From assembly GCA_029945945.1 (NCBI GenBank), contig JAQSDM010000013.1, positions 167,223-231,222 on the forward strand: 64,000 nucleotides of DNA, given 5' to 3'. This DNA is from Algoriphagus sp. (lineage in GTDB: Bacteria > Bacteroidota > Bacteroidia > Cytophagales > Cyclobacteriaceae). How positions within the stretch are numbered: the stretch's first letter is position 1; each line of letters opens with the position of its first letter. The notes beneath the pieces were generated by a model. That model had not been told where the DNA came from and did not search any database. It worked only from the letters and a program-made list of their open reading frames with translations. Positions 42,346 to 51,268 of the stretch are shown in pieces. The translations under genes and the position numbers were made by a program.

Positions 42346-43641
42346 TTAAATATGATGATTATAGCTTTCCTCAAGCATTGGGTGATTTTTGGCAATCAGA
42401 TTATGTTTTGCCAATCCACCCAAAACTACCAATGCCACTGAAGCTCCATAAATCAAGAACATTCCCACTTCCATAAAACCAATTCCTCCATTATGTCCCA
42501 AAGTACCAGGCTGAACCATCAGGAAGATATCCACCCAGTGTCCAACTATAAGAAGAGTACAAACTAACTTTAGAAAAACTCCATGTCTCTTCGCGTCTCT
42601 GGTCATTAAAACTAGGAAGGGTAGTACAAAGTTCATCCCTAGATTTACAAAAATGAACGGTCCATACACATCACTATCCAGTCTCTCCAGGAAATAAACT
42701 GTTTCTTCAGGTATGTTGGCATAATAGATCAACAAGAACTGAGAAAACCATAGATAAGTCCAGAAAATAGAGAAACCAAAAATGAATTTACCCAAGTCAT
42801 GGATGTGGTTTTCATTAATCATTTCCAAATATCCCTGACCTCTGAGGAAAATAACAACCAAAGTAATTGAAGACAATCCTGCAACAAACCAAGAAGCAAA
42901 TACATACCATCCAAACAGTGTAGAGAACCAGTGAGTATCAATTGACATCACCCAATCCCAAGCACTAACAGACGAGGAAACGGCAAAGAACACTAAGAAG
43001 AAAGCAGCATTACTTCTGATTTTGTACCAATAAGAAGTACCTCCGTTGATATCTTCAGCTAAACTCAATTTCTTAAACTTATTAAAGAAGAAAATCCAAA
43101 TGCCGAAGAAGATGATCATTCTTGCAATGTAGAAAACCGGGAAGGTTCCCTTCTCCATTGGCCAGTAAAAGAAAGCTCCTTTACCGTCAATGATAGAATC
43201 ATATTCTGCAGAATTCTTATCGAAAAGATAGCTGTGAGTCCAGTGGAATAAATCGTGATTGGCCACGAAAAACGTAACCAACATGAGGATTGCTGCAAAT
43301 GGAAGCCAGTTACCAAATGATAACATAACTCTAACAATTGGAGATGACCAGCCCGCTTGTGCTGCATATTGGATTGCAAAGAAGAAAACTCCAACAATTG
43401 CAATTCCTGTGAAATAAACGTTGTTGATCCAAAGGTTGGCATAAAGTCTCTCATACCAATGAAATGCATGACCAGCTTCAGCGCCTTCTGCTTCATGACC
43501 ACCGCCAAAAATCGCCATGATCACTCCAAGAGCCAATAAGGCGATGCCAATGACTAAAACAGTCACAATTGATTTCTTGGTCGAAGCCTTGAAATCAAAT
43601 TTTTGGTCTAGATTATAATGATGTACGTCGTGATGAGCCAT
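42346..43641 (-). CDS. actF: Alternative complex III membrane subunit ActF
   Basis: The 431-residue protein has ten hydrophobic helices, with segments such as WINNVYFTGIAIVGVFFFAIQYAAQAGWS, ARMIIFFGIWIFFFN, SSSVSAWDWVMSIDTHWFSTLFGWYVFASW and FGFSIFWTYLWFSQFLLIYYANIPEET. This pattern is that of ActF, a membrane subunit related to ActC that is thought to take part in quinol oxidation or proton transfer in alternative complex III. The start is ATG at 43641, 2 bases after the end of actE. The order actE-actF-ctaC is as expected for the group. Confidence 0.92.
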   Translation of the reverse strand: MAHHDVHHYNLDQKFDFKASTKKSIVTVLVIGIALLALGVIMAIFGGGHEAEGAEAGHAFHWYERLYANLWINNVYFTGIAIVGVFFFAIQYAAQAGWSSPIVRVMLSFGNWLPFAAILMLVTFFVANHDLFHWTHSYLFDKNSAEYDSIIDGKGAFFYWPMEKGTFPVFYIARMIIFFGIWIFFFNKFKKLSLAEDINGGTSYWYKIRSNAAFFLVFFAVSSSVSAWDWVMSIDTHWFSTLFGWYVFASWFVAGLSSITLVVIFLRGQGYLEMINENHIHDLGKFIFGFSIFWTYLWFSQFLLIYYANIPEETVYFLERLDSDVYGPFIFVNLGMNFVLPFLVLMTRDAKRHGVFLKLVCTLLIVGHWVDIFLMVQPGTLGHNGGIGFMEVGMFLIYGASVALVVLGGLAKHNLIAKNHPMLEESYNHHI

Positions 43642-43643
43642 GA

Positions 43644-44345
43644 TTATTTAGCTGGGGTTTCTGCTTGTGCTACTACTACAGTGCTGTCAGATGCAGCGGC
43701 CGGAGCAGCTGCAGAAGAAGCACCTTGAATAACTTGTTTAACATAGTGAACGATCTTCCATCTATTCTCAGGAGTAATCTGTGAGCCATGGGCTCCCATT
43801 CTGCCTTTTCCTTTTGTAATCACATGGAAAATATGACCTTCAGGTAAACCGATGTATGCGCCTCCTTTAAGATTAGCGACACCTCCGATTACAGCTCCTG
43901 CCAATCCATCACCTTCGCCATTCTTACCATGGCAAGCATTACAATATTGAAGGAACAACTTTTCTCCTTCAGCAAGAACTGCTTCGTTGGATTCAACCGG
44001 GTTTTTAATTAAAGCTGCAGGCTCTAATTCGAACGCCTTTAGTCTATATGGAAGATAACCTTCCTTATTTCGAGGGACAGTATTAGCAACAGGCTCACGC
44101 ATGTTCATGCGATGAGGATTATTAATATTACTGTTGAAAAACTCACCTCGTCCATCTTCTCTATTGGATATTACATCACCTTGATTTTCCTCATCAGTGA
44201 TTTGAGAGAGTGGCTCATATGCAATTGAATGGTACATCTGAGGGGCATATTCCAAACCTGGATTTTCACCACCAGCTCTGCAGCCAGCCAATGAAATTCC
44301 GGCTACTGCCAACCCAAGTACGCTAAGTGTTTTAGCAATCTTCAT
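43644..44345 (-). CDS. actE: Alternative complex III monoheme cytochrome c subunit ActE (lipoprotein)
   Basis: The protein of 233 residues starts MKIAKTLSVLGLAVAGISLAGC, a lipoprotein signal with LAGC lipobox. The mature part has YHSIAYEPL and RMNMREPVANTVPRNKEGYLPY, then one heme-binding motif in LQYCNACHGKNGEGDGLAG, with the axial methionine probably in GRMGAHGSQITPENRWKIVHYV. A C-terminal Ala/Ser-rich tail follows. ActE carries electrons on the periplasmic face of complex III toward the oxidase. I chose the ATG at 44345; a TTG at 44366 would overlap actD. Confidence 0.93.
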   Translation of the reverse strand: MKIAKTLSVLGLAVAGISLAGCRAGGENPGLEYAPQMYHSIAYEPLSQITDEENQGDVISNREDGRGEFFNSNINNPHRMNMREPVANTVPRNKEGYLPYRLKAFELEPAALIKNPVESNEAVLAEGEKLFLQYCNACHGKNGEGDGLAGAVIGGVANLKGGAYIGLPEGHIFHVITKGKGRMGAHGSQITPENRWKIVHYVKQVIQGASSAAAPAAASDSTVVVAQAETPAK

Positions 44346-44358
44346 ATTTCCAGAATTA

Positions 44359-44889
44359 CTATTCAAAACTTTTTTTATTAACCTCGGAGGCTCCTGAAGA
44401 CTTTAAGATCTCCTGGATCTTTTCCAAATCCATGCTTGAATTGTTAGCAATATCAATTGCCATTACATGTTTGTCATCCGTGATTCTCACATCAAAGATT
44501 CTTGGCTGAGCCCATGGCTTCAGATTAGAACTGATCATGAATACACCAACCATACCAAATGCAGCGAGCAAAACAGTCATTTCAAATGTTACAGGAATAA
44601 AATCCGGTACAGCTGCAAAATCCTTTCCACCGATAATCATTGGCCAATCAAATCTCATCATATAGAATTGCATTGTCAAAGCCAAGCTGGTTCCCAGCAT
44701 TCCAAACAGGAATGCAGCAATTGGAAGTTTGCTTCTTTTGTATCCAAGGACATCATCAATTCCGTGGACCGGATAAGGAGAATAAACCTCATGGATTTTT
44801 ACACCACTTGATCTAACCTTTTTGATAGCATGGAGCAATACATCCTCATCGTCGTATACTCCCAAAATAAAATTGGTATCTCTTTCCAT
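44359..44889 (-). CDS. actD: Alternative complex III subunit ActD (DUF3341)
   Basis: The 176-residue protein begins NFILGVYDDEDVLLHAIKKVRSSGVKIHEVYSPYPVHGID, the standard DUF3341 opening with the conserved Y-S-P-Y-P-V-H-G. Two helices follow (LPIAAFLFGMLGTSLALTMQFYMM and FIPVTFEMTVLLAAFGMVGVFM). ActD is a structural membrane subunit of alternative complex III. Its start is 2 bases after the end of actC, and its end is close to the actE start. Confidence 0.94.
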   Translation of the reverse strand: MERDTNFILGVYDDEDVLLHAIKKVRSSGVKIHEVYSPYPVHGIDDVLGYKRSKLPIAAFLFGMLGTSLALTMQFYMMRFDWPMIIGGKDFAAVPDFIPVTFEMTVLLAAFGMVGVFMISSNLKPWAQPRIFDVRITDDKHVMAIDIANNSSMDLEKIQEILKSSGASEVNKKSFE

Positions 44890-44891
44890 GA

Positions 44892-46256
44892 TTATTTGAT
44901 GACTTTTTCAGATGAAGACTTCAATACAGCTTTAACTTCAGCCATGTTGATTACCGGGAAGAATTTGGCAAACAAGAAGAACAGCGTGAAGAACAAACCA
45001 AATGAGAACATGTAAAGTCCAACGTCAGTAATTGTTGGGTAAAACATAGCCCATGAAGATGGCAAGTAATCTCTGTGAAGAGAGGTTACGATAATTACGA
45101 ATCGCTCAAACCACATACCGATGTTTACTACAATTGACAAAGCAAAAGTCGCAACAATCGATGTTCTGATCTTTCTGAACCAGAAAAGCTGTGGAGAAAT
45201 AACGTTACAAGTCATCATAGACCAGTAAGCCCACCAATAAGGTCCAGTTGCTCTGTTATAGAATGCGTAGAATTCAGGCTCCACACCTGAATACCAGGCG
45301 ATGAAGAATTCTGTGATATAAGCAACACCCACAATAGAACCAGTGATGATGATTACAATATTCATCAACTCAATATGTCCGATTGTAATGTAGTCTTCCA
45401 GTTTGAAAGCCTTTCTTGTGATGATCATCAAAGTCAATACCATCGCAAATCCGGAGAAAATCGCACCGGCAACGAAGTATGGAGGGAAGATGGTCGTGTG
45501 CCAGCCAGGAATAACCGAGGTAGCAAAGTCAAAGGATACAATTGTGTGAACTGAAAGTACAAGTGGAGTAGCCAAACCTGCAAGAATCAAAGAAACTGAT
45601 TCGTATCTGCTCCAAGTTTTAGCAGCTCCATCCCAACCGAATGAAAGAGCACCATAAATGGTTTTTCTCAAACCAGTTGCTCTGTCTCGGATAGTAGCAA
45701 AATCAGGGATCAAACCTATATACCAGAATACTAGAGAAACTGAGAAATAAGTCGAGATCGCAAAAACGTCCCAAAGAAGTGGGGAGTTAAAGTTTACCCA
45801 AAGAGATCCGTAAGTATTTGGAAGCGGAAGTGCCCAAATAGCACCGACCCAAGGACGGCCCATGTGAATCACAGGGAACAAAGCCGCGCAAATAACTGCG
45901 AAAATCGTCATTGCTTCAGCAGCTCTGTTAATGGATGTTCTCCATTTCTGTCGGAACAATAAAAGTACTGCTGAAATCAGTGTCCCGGCGTGACCAATAC
46001 CGACCCACCAAACGAAGTTGGTAATGTCCCAAGCCCAGCCTACAGTTTTATTAAGACCCCACATTCCGATTCCTTCCCAAAGGGTGGCCATCAAAGCTAA
46101 AGATCCTAAAGCCAAAACACCGACTGCGGTCAAGAAGGCCAAAAACCAAGTAAGGGTTGGTTTTCCCTCTACCTGACGAGACACATCATGTGTCACATCA
46201 TGGTAGGTTTTACCTCCGGTAACTAACGGCTGTCGTATGGGTGAAGTAACCTGCAT
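44892..46256 (-). CDS. actC: Alternative complex III NrfD-like quinol-oxidising subunit ActC
   Basis: The 454-residue protein has about ten helices and NrfD/PsrC-type segments such as VWWVGIGHAGTLISAVLLLFRQKWRTSINRAAEAM, MGRPWVGAIWALPLPNTYGSLWVNFNSPLLWD and SVHTIVSFDFATSVIPGWHTTIFPPYFVAGAIFSG. ActC binds the quinol, here most likely menaquinol, and passes electrons to the iron-sulfur subunit ActB. It follows actB by 17 bases. Confidence 0.95.
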   Translation of the reverse strand: MQVTSPIRQPLVTGGKTYHDVTHDVSRQVEGKPTLTWFLAFLTAVGVLALGSLALMATLWEGIGMWGLNKTVGWAWDITNFVWWVGIGHAGTLISAVLLLFRQKWRTSINRAAEAMTIFAVICAALFPVIHMGRPWVGAIWALPLPNTYGSLWVNFNSPLLWDVFAISTYFSVSLVFWYIGLIPDFATIRDRATGLRKTIYGALSFGWDGAAKTWSRYESVSLILAGLATPLVLSVHTIVSFDFATSVIPGWHTTIFPPYFVAGAIFSGFAMVLTLMIITRKAFKLEDYITIGHIELMNIVIIITGSIVGVAYITEFFIAWYSGVEPEFYAFYNRATGPYWWAYWSMMTCNVISPQLFWFRKIRTSIVATFALSIVVNIGMWFERFVIIVTSLHRDYLPSSWAMFYPTITDVGLYMFSFGLFFTLFFLFAKFFPVINMAEVKAVLKSSSEKVIK

Positions 46257-46273
46257 AGTTGATAAAATTATAA

Positions 46274-49200
46274 TTACGCTTCGTTTTTGTCTTTATTTCT
46301 GATTTTGGTGAAGTACCAAACGTTTGGACTAACGTTGATTTCTTCCAGCACGTGATATGCTCTCTCCTCACCCACTTCTTTCAATGCCGAAGTATTCTCT
46401 TCGATTTTCAGAAGTTTGGAAACCTTACTGTTTGGATCATTCATGTCTCCAAATACCAAAGCATCCGTTGGACAAGCTACCGCACAAGCAACATTGATCT
46501 CACCATCCTGAACTTTTCGTTTCTCACGCTTAGCGGTAAGTTTTCCAGCCTGAATTCTTTGAACACACATGGAGCATTTTTCCATTACTCCTCGAGCACG
46601 TACAGTTACATCAGGATTCAGAACCATTTTACCCAAATCATCATTCTGAGCAAAGTTTGCAGCAGCGAAGTCTTTGTTATCGTGGTATTTGAACCAGTTG
46701 AATCGACGCACTTTATACGGACAGTTGTTTGCACAATACCTTGTACCAATACATCTGTTGTAAGTCATTTGGTTTAGACCCTCAGTAGAGTGAGTCGTTG
46801 CAGCAACAGGGCATACAGTTTCGCATGGTGCATTGTTGCACTGCTGACACATCATAGGCTGAAAAGTTACTTCAGGATTATCCGCAGCAACTTCAATTGC
46901 CTTCAGATCATCAGCCGGAGCATCTGAAGAATAATACCGATCAATTCTGATCCAGGCCATTTCTCTTCTGTTCAATACTTCCTGCTTACCGACTACTGAC
47001 ACGTTGTTTTCAACCTGACAAGCAACTGTACAAGCCCCGCACCCGATACATGAGTTCATGTCAATTGCAAGACCCCAATGATGCTGGCTGTATTGGTGAC
47101 CTTTCCAAAGTGAAATCTTGGAAGGCTTGATGAATTCACCGTCTTTGTAAATCTCAGGCTTATATCTGCCTGCAGAATTATCTACTTTATAATCAGCCAA
47201 AGTAGCTTCCTGGATTACGTTTTCACGTCCCATGAAAGTTTGGTGAGTCTGAGTACGGGCAATTTTATATGATTCGCCGGTTACAGCTATTTCTACTCCA
47301 GCGGTAATATCGAAATTGACAAACCCTTTAGAAGTATCCAACAAGTCGTAAGCATTAACGCCTACTCCGTCTGCCACTCTTCCTGCTTTGGTACGACCGT
47401 AACCTAAAGCTAATCCGAAAGTACCTTCTGCCTGACCCGGCTGAACCAAAATCGGAACAACCAATGTCTTACCGTTTATCGTAACGGAAGCCTTTGAAGT
47501 GTTTTCCTCGATCATGGTTACCCCATTTTCGATTGCCCACTTTTGAGAAACAGTCAGGTAATTATCCCAAGTTGCCTTGGTAATTGGATCTGCCATTTCC
47601 TGAAGCCAAGGGTTATTGGCAAATGTTCCGTTACCAATCCCTACTTTAGAATACACTACCAACTCAGCTCCTGCATTATCAGCTTTATAGCCTTTTGCTA
47701 CTTCAGCCGCTGCTAAAGAAACATCCCCAACCGGCACCAATGTAGAAGAGGCCGTTTCAACAGCAACTACACCGTTGAACAATGACTGATCCCAGAATTC
47801 CTGGAAAGAAGCCAAACCGCCTATGTTCGCAAATAAGGTTGAATTCCAGTTTGCCTGAAGGAAGTCATAATAATTTGAGGTAGATCCCGCCCAAACCAAG
47901 AATGATTCTTGTGCCTGACGTGTGTCAAAAAGCGGGGAAATCGTTGGCTGCGCCAAAGAGAAATGACCATTCTTAGGCTGAAAATCATTCCATGACTCAA
48001 GGAAATTATGATCCGGAGCTACCAATTGCACCAGAGAAGCTGTCTCGTCCAACGTTCCGTTGGTTGAGATACTCACCTTCGCCTTTGCAATACCTTCTGC
48101 TATTTCAGCACCTCTTGGGAAATCATAAACCGGATTACAGTTGTAGAAAATAACTCCTCCAACTTGTCCGCCTTTCAATTCAGTCACGAATTGATTCATT
48201 CTTGCATCATTTCCTTTTCTGAAATGAACAGGAGAGCCAAAATCTACTGTAGCACCATTATTTCCTAGAAGTTCGTTGATAGCGTTTATTACCACCTGAA
48301 CGTTTGGATCATTTGAACCTGAAACCACCAATGATGCTCCTTTAGAAGCCCAAAGATCAGTTGCAGCCTTCTCAAGATTTGTAATTTCTACCGCGGGAGC
48401 AGAAACAGCCGTTGCTCCGGCCTTCTTTGCTACAGCATTATACAAGGCCAAAACAGCCAATCCGCTTTGAGAAGCTTTGATCGGAGTTCTGTAATCAGCA
48501 TTTGCACCTGTCATTGACAAGTTAGATTCAAACTGATAATGTCTTGACATCTCAGGCTTTTCCTTGCTGATTTTTCTTGTTTTAGCATATTGACCAGCAA
48601 ACTCAATCGGAGAAATCCAGGTACCCAGGAAGTCAGCACCGAAAGAAACAATCGTCTTTGCTTTGTCAAAATGATAAGAAGGAATTACAGCCTGACCATA
48701 AAAAGTCTCTGCCGCTTTCGAAATTCCGTAATTAGAAATCGGATCATATGTGATCAATTCTGCTCCGCCAAAGGCAGCGGATAAAGCCTGAAGAGCTTTT
48801 TCCGTAGATGGAGAAAGAATCGTATTCGATACTATTTTTACTGTACCTGCAGAAGCAAGTTTAGATTTCACTTCAGTATCAAGGGTAGCCCAATCAGATT
48901 TTTTACCACCTACATAAGGTCCGGCAAGTCTCTGCTTATCATAAAGAGAAAGAACAGAAGCTTCTACGATGGCATTTACTTTTCCTTTATTAATAGGAGA
49001 AAGCTCATTTCCATCAATCTTAATCGGACGACCTTCTCTTGTCTTAACAACGATAGAGGCATAATCACCACCGGATGAGAAAGTTGAAGCATAATAATTT
49101 GGAATTGATGGGTTGATATCAACCGGCTTATTCACGTAAGGGATAGCTTTTCTAACTGGCGCCTCGCAAGCAGCCAAAGAAGCTGCTGCCAAACTGAAAC

Positions 49201-49354
49201 CCATCACTTTGAGAAAATCTCTTCGGGAAGCACTACCATCCTCTCCTATTACGGAAGGGACTTCAGGAAACTCCCTATCGGCATGCTTTACAAACTCTGG
49301 ATCGTTGCTGAGTTGCTCAAGCCCTTTCCAGTATGTTTTTTTATTTTCCTTCAT
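46274..49354 (-). CDS. actB: Alternative complex III molybdopterin-like/iron-sulfur subunit ActB
   Basis: The 1026-residue protein is the fused ActB form. It starts with a TAT-type RRDFLKVMGFSLAAAS (44-59) that leads into a lipobox (LAAC, Cys63), so it is probably exported and lipid-anchored. Residues about 100-730 match the molybdopterin oxidoreductase fold; in ActB this domain is known to hold no molybdenum cofactor. The C-terminal part is ferredoxin-like with CIGCGACTVACQVENN, CQQCNNAPCETVCPVAA, CIGTRYCANNCPYKVRRFNW and CSMCVQRI ... CAVACPTDAL, the ligands for the expected three [4Fe-4S] and one [3Fe-4S] clusters. These link quinol oxidation to the heme subunits. Confidence 0.96.
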   Translation of the reverse strand: MKENKKTYWKGLEQLSNDPEFVKHADREFPEVPSVIGEDGSASRRDFLKVMGFSLAAASLAACEAPVRKAIPYVNKPVDINPSIPNYYASTFSSGGDYASIVVKTREGRPIKIDGNELSPINKGKVNAIVEASVLSLYDKQRLAGPYVGGKKSDWATLDTEVKSKLASAGTVKIVSNTILSPSTEKALQALSAAFGGAELITYDPISNYGISKAAETFYGQAVIPSYHFDKAKTIVSFGADFLGTWISPIEFAGQYAKTRKISKEKPEMSRHYQFESNLSMTGANADYRTPIKASQSGLAVLALYNAVAKKAGATAVSAPAVEITNLEKAATDLWASKGASLVVSGSNDPNVQVVINAINELLGNNGATVDFGSPVHFRKGNDARMNQFVTELKGGQVGGVIFYNCNPVYDFPRGAEIAEGIAKAKVSISTNGTLDETASLVQLVAPDHNFLESWNDFQPKNGHFSLAQPTISPLFDTRQAQESFLVWAGSTSNYYDFLQANWNSTLFANIGGLASFQEFWDQSLFNGVVAVETASSTLVPVGDVSLAAAEVAKGYKADNAGAELVVYSKVGIGNGTFANNPWLQEMADPITKATWDNYLTVSQKWAIENGVTMIEENTSKASVTINGKTLVVPILVQPGQAEGTFGLALGYGRTKAGRVADGVGVNAYDLLDTSKGFVNFDITAGVEIAVTGESYKIARTQTHQTFMGRENVIQEATLADYKVDNSAGRYKPEIYKDGEFIKPSKISLWKGHQYSQHHWGLAIDMNSCIGCGACTVACQVENNVSVVGKQEVLNRREMAWIRIDRYYSSDAPADDLKAIEVAADNPEVTFQPMMCQQCNNAPCETVCPVAATTHSTEGLNQMTYNRCIGTRYCANNCPYKVRRFNWFKYHDNKDFAAANFAQNDDLGKMVLNPDVTVRARGVMEKCSMCVQRIQAGKLTAKREKRKVQDGEINVACAVACPTDALVFGDMNDPNSKVSKLLKIEENTSALKEVGEERAYHVLEEINVSPNVWYFTKIRNKDKNEA

Positions 49355-49393
49355 TTTATGATCTAGGAATGAATTTGCAAAAAGAAGAATGAA

Positions 49394-50656
49394 TTAATAG
49401 TGGCATTTAGCACATTCCAATCCACCGATGTCTTTTACTTTAAGAGCATCTTTTGAATCAGAGTGGAGCTGAACTAACTTATCATAGTAAGCATTGCCTT
49501 CTGTAGTAATTTCTGTCTGGCGGTGACAATCAATACACCAACCCATAGTCAGTGCACTGTGCTGACCAACTACTTCCATTTCCTGAATAGGACCATGGCA
49601 AGTTTGACACTCTATTCCACCAACTTTCACGTGCTGAGAATGATTGAAATAAGCCAAATCCGGTAAGTTGTGAACACGCACCCATTCTATTGGAGTGTTA
49701 TTATCAACGGCATTGTAGATTTTTTGAATTTCAGGAGAAACACCTTCTTTACCTCCCACATTTTGGATGTGCGTATGACAATTCATACAAATGTTGGCCG
49801 AAGGAATATTTGCTGATTTACCTATTTCTACGCCAGTATGGCAATACTGACAAGCAATTTCATACTGACCGGCATGCAATGCATGAGAGAAAGCGATCGG
49901 CTGTGATGGAGCGTATCCTTGCTGGACACCAATGGAATACAATCCATCGATTGCGGTTTTGGCGACCATAGCCACCACAAAAAGAGTGATAATCAAAACG
50001 AACCCGTCACTCTTAAGAACTTTTCCAAGTTCAAATTTCTGAGAAACAAATTCTTTGTCGTCGGCATCAAGCTCTTGCTTATTGAGGTATTTGGTCAATA
50101 CTGAGATGATCAATCCCAAAACAACCAAAATCAGTAAAAGTACAATTACAAGTACTCCTAAAATGATTGATAGGTATTCGGATGGAATTCCTCCCCCTGC
50201 ACCGCCGGCTGCTGCTTCACCTGTAGTCGCTGCAGCGGCAGCGGCAGGATCCACTTTATCACCATACTCAATGTAGGCAAGCAATCCATTCAGGTCATCG
50301 TCAGTCAAAAACTCATGAGATGGCATTGCCAGATTGTTATACTCTTTGTAGAGAGCATTAGCATAAGCATCACCCGAGGCAATGACTGCCTGCGAATTTT
50401 TGATGAAACTCTTTGCCTTATCTACCGTTTGTCTGTCTGTAACACCCCGCAAGGCAGGACCAGTATACTTTTGGTCAAGTTTGTGACATTGTTTACAGTT
50501 GGCGTTAAATACAGTCTTACCAGCGGCGATTGCTTCATCACTACTGGCAACTGAAGGATCCACGGCAAAAGCCTGTGTACCAATCAGCATGAAAAACAGC
50601 ACTGCCAGTGTGTGGAAATTCAATCGAACCCCTACTAACGAGCGTTTTGATAACAT
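49394..50656 (-). CDS. actA: Alternative complex III multiheme cytochrome c ActA, with extra N-terminal monoheme domain
   Basis: The protein has 420 residues with the ATG at 50656 and a signal peptide (LAVLFFMLIGTQAFA). Six CxxCH motifs are seen: CKQCH (residues 54-58), then after two helices (SIILGVLVIVLLLILVVLGLII and FVLIITLFVVAMVA) CQYCH, CMNCH, CQTCH, CIDCH and CAKCH. The last five form the pentaheme ActA domain known from complex III; the first belongs to a separate cytochrome c domain with a likely axial methionine in NLAMPSHEFLTDDDL. The open frame extends to 50752, but the promoter at 50701-50731 puts the transcript start after that, so the ATG at 50656 is right. It is the first gene of the respiratory operon. 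Confidence 0.95.
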   Translation of the reverse strand: MLSKRSLVGVRLNFHTLAVLFFMLIGTQAFAVDPSVASSDEAIAAGKTVFNANCKQCHKLDQKYTGPALRGVTDRQTVDKAKSFIKNSQAVIASGDAYANALYKEYNNLAMPSHEFLTDDDLNGLLAYIEYGDKVDPAAAAAATTGEAAAGGAGGGIPSEYLSIILGVLVIVLLLILVVLGLIISVLTKYLNKQELDADDKEFVSQKFELGKVLKSDGFVLIITLFVVAMVAKTAIDGLYSIGVQQGYAPSQPIAFSHALHAGQYEIACQYCHTGVEIGKSANIPSANICMNCHTHIQNVGGKEGVSPEIQKIYNAVDNNTPIEWVRVHNLPDLAYFNHSQHVKVGGIECQTCHGPIQEMEVVGQHSALTMGWCIDCHRQTEITTEGNAYYDKLVQLHSDSKDALKVKDIGGLECAKCHY

Positions 50657-50973
50657 ATTATAGCTAATTAAATAGTTTATGCGGTTTTCAATAACCCCTG
50701 CAAAGGTACTACCCGAGTTCAATTTTTCAAATAAGACTTTCATTCTCACCATAGTCCTAAAATTGGTATAATTCAGTCTATATTTTACTGATTATCAATT
50801 AGTTATTAATTAATAAACAGGCAAAAAATAATTTAGAACGTTTATAAATAATAAGATTTTTCGTTCATTTTTGTACCTCCTTGATTATCAGTATCTGAGA
50901 GGAAATGTGGCTAAAATGGATAGATTTGAAGCATTGGAAAAAATGATAGAAATATCAAAATCATCATTTCTGA
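50657..50973. other. Divergent gap between actA and tRNA-Cys
   Basis: Apart from the act promoter and the 5' leader of actA, this very A/T-rich stretch (for example AATTAGTTATTAATTAATAA near 50797) shows no gene. A GTACCTCC at 50873-50880 is not followed by an open frame. Confidence 0.5.
50701..50731 (-). promoter_or_regulatory. Promoter of the act-cta respiratory operon
   Basis: On the minus strand, TTTG (50728-50731), a spacer of exactly 19 bases and TACCTTTG (50701-50708) give a perfect match to the Bacteroidota consensus TTTG-N19-TAnnTTTG. Transcription should begin near 50695, about 40 bases before the actA ATG. This position decides the actA start. Confidence 0.85.
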
Positions 50974-51005
50974 TTTGGCTTCAGAAAAGATTATTTCTAC
51001 ATTTG
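50974..51005 (+). promoter_or_regulatory. Promoter of tRNA-Cys
   Basis: TTTG (50974-50977), 20 bases, and TACATTTG (50998-51005) match the Bacteroidota consensus. The predicted start is about 10 bases before the mature tRNA end. Confidence 0.75.
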
Positions 51006-51021
51006 CATTCCTAAATATTAG

Positions 51022-51095
51022 GGTCGAGTGGCCGAGTGGCTAGGCAGAGGTCTGCAAAACCTCGTACAGCGGTTCGAATCCGCTCTCGACCTCCA
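51022..51095 (+). tRNA. tRNA-Cys (anticodon GCA), CCA encoded
   Basis: The cloverleaf is complete: acceptor stem GGTCGAG/CTCGACC, D arm GCC-GAGTGGCTA-GGC, anticodon stem GAGGT/ACCTC with loop CTGCAAA (anticodon GCA at 51054-51056), T arm AGCGG-TTCGAAT-CCGCT, discriminator U as expected for cysteine. CCA follows at 51093-51095. It has its own promoter and terminator. No integrase or repeated 3' end is present, so nothing has inserted here. Confidence 0.97.
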
Positions 51096-51099
51096 ATTG

Positions 51100-51129
51100 A
51101 AAGCATTCGCCTCAGCGAATGCTTTTTTT
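51100..51129 (+). terminator. Intrinsic terminator of tRNA-Cys
   Basis: An 11-base stem, AAAGCATTCGC with GCGAATGCTTT, closes a CTCA loop and is followed by a run of Ts (51123-51129). Confidence 0.9.
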
Positions 51130-51177
51130 ATTTGAAGGTTTTCAAGCCTTGATTTTTTTTAAAATCCTTGAAACAAA

Positions 51178-51207
51178 AAAAGTGTCCGCCTTTCGGCAGA
51201 CACTTTT
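51178..51207 (-). terminator. Intrinsic terminator downstream of rpsA
   Basis: AAAAGTGTCCGCC pairs with GGCAGACACTTTT with one mismatch around a TTTC loop. The minus strand continues with a T-run. It lies about 60 bases after the rpsA stop. Confidence 0.8.
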
Positions 51208-51268
51208 ATATAAAGGAAAAGAGGTAAGGTGATCGGAAAGAAAAATCTAACGTCTCACTTTTTACATC

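Noticed and set aside
46274..49354. Active molybdenum enzyme
   Set aside because: The fold and the neighbours show that it is ActB of alternative complex III, which is known to lack the molybdenum cofactor.
50657..50752. N-terminal extension of ActA to 50752
   Set aside because: The promoter at 50701-50731 would lie inside it; the proper signal peptide follows the ATG at 50656.
51022..51095. Integrative element at tRNA-Cys
   Set aside because: No integrase gene, no second copy of the tRNA 3' end and normal housekeeping genes on both sides.
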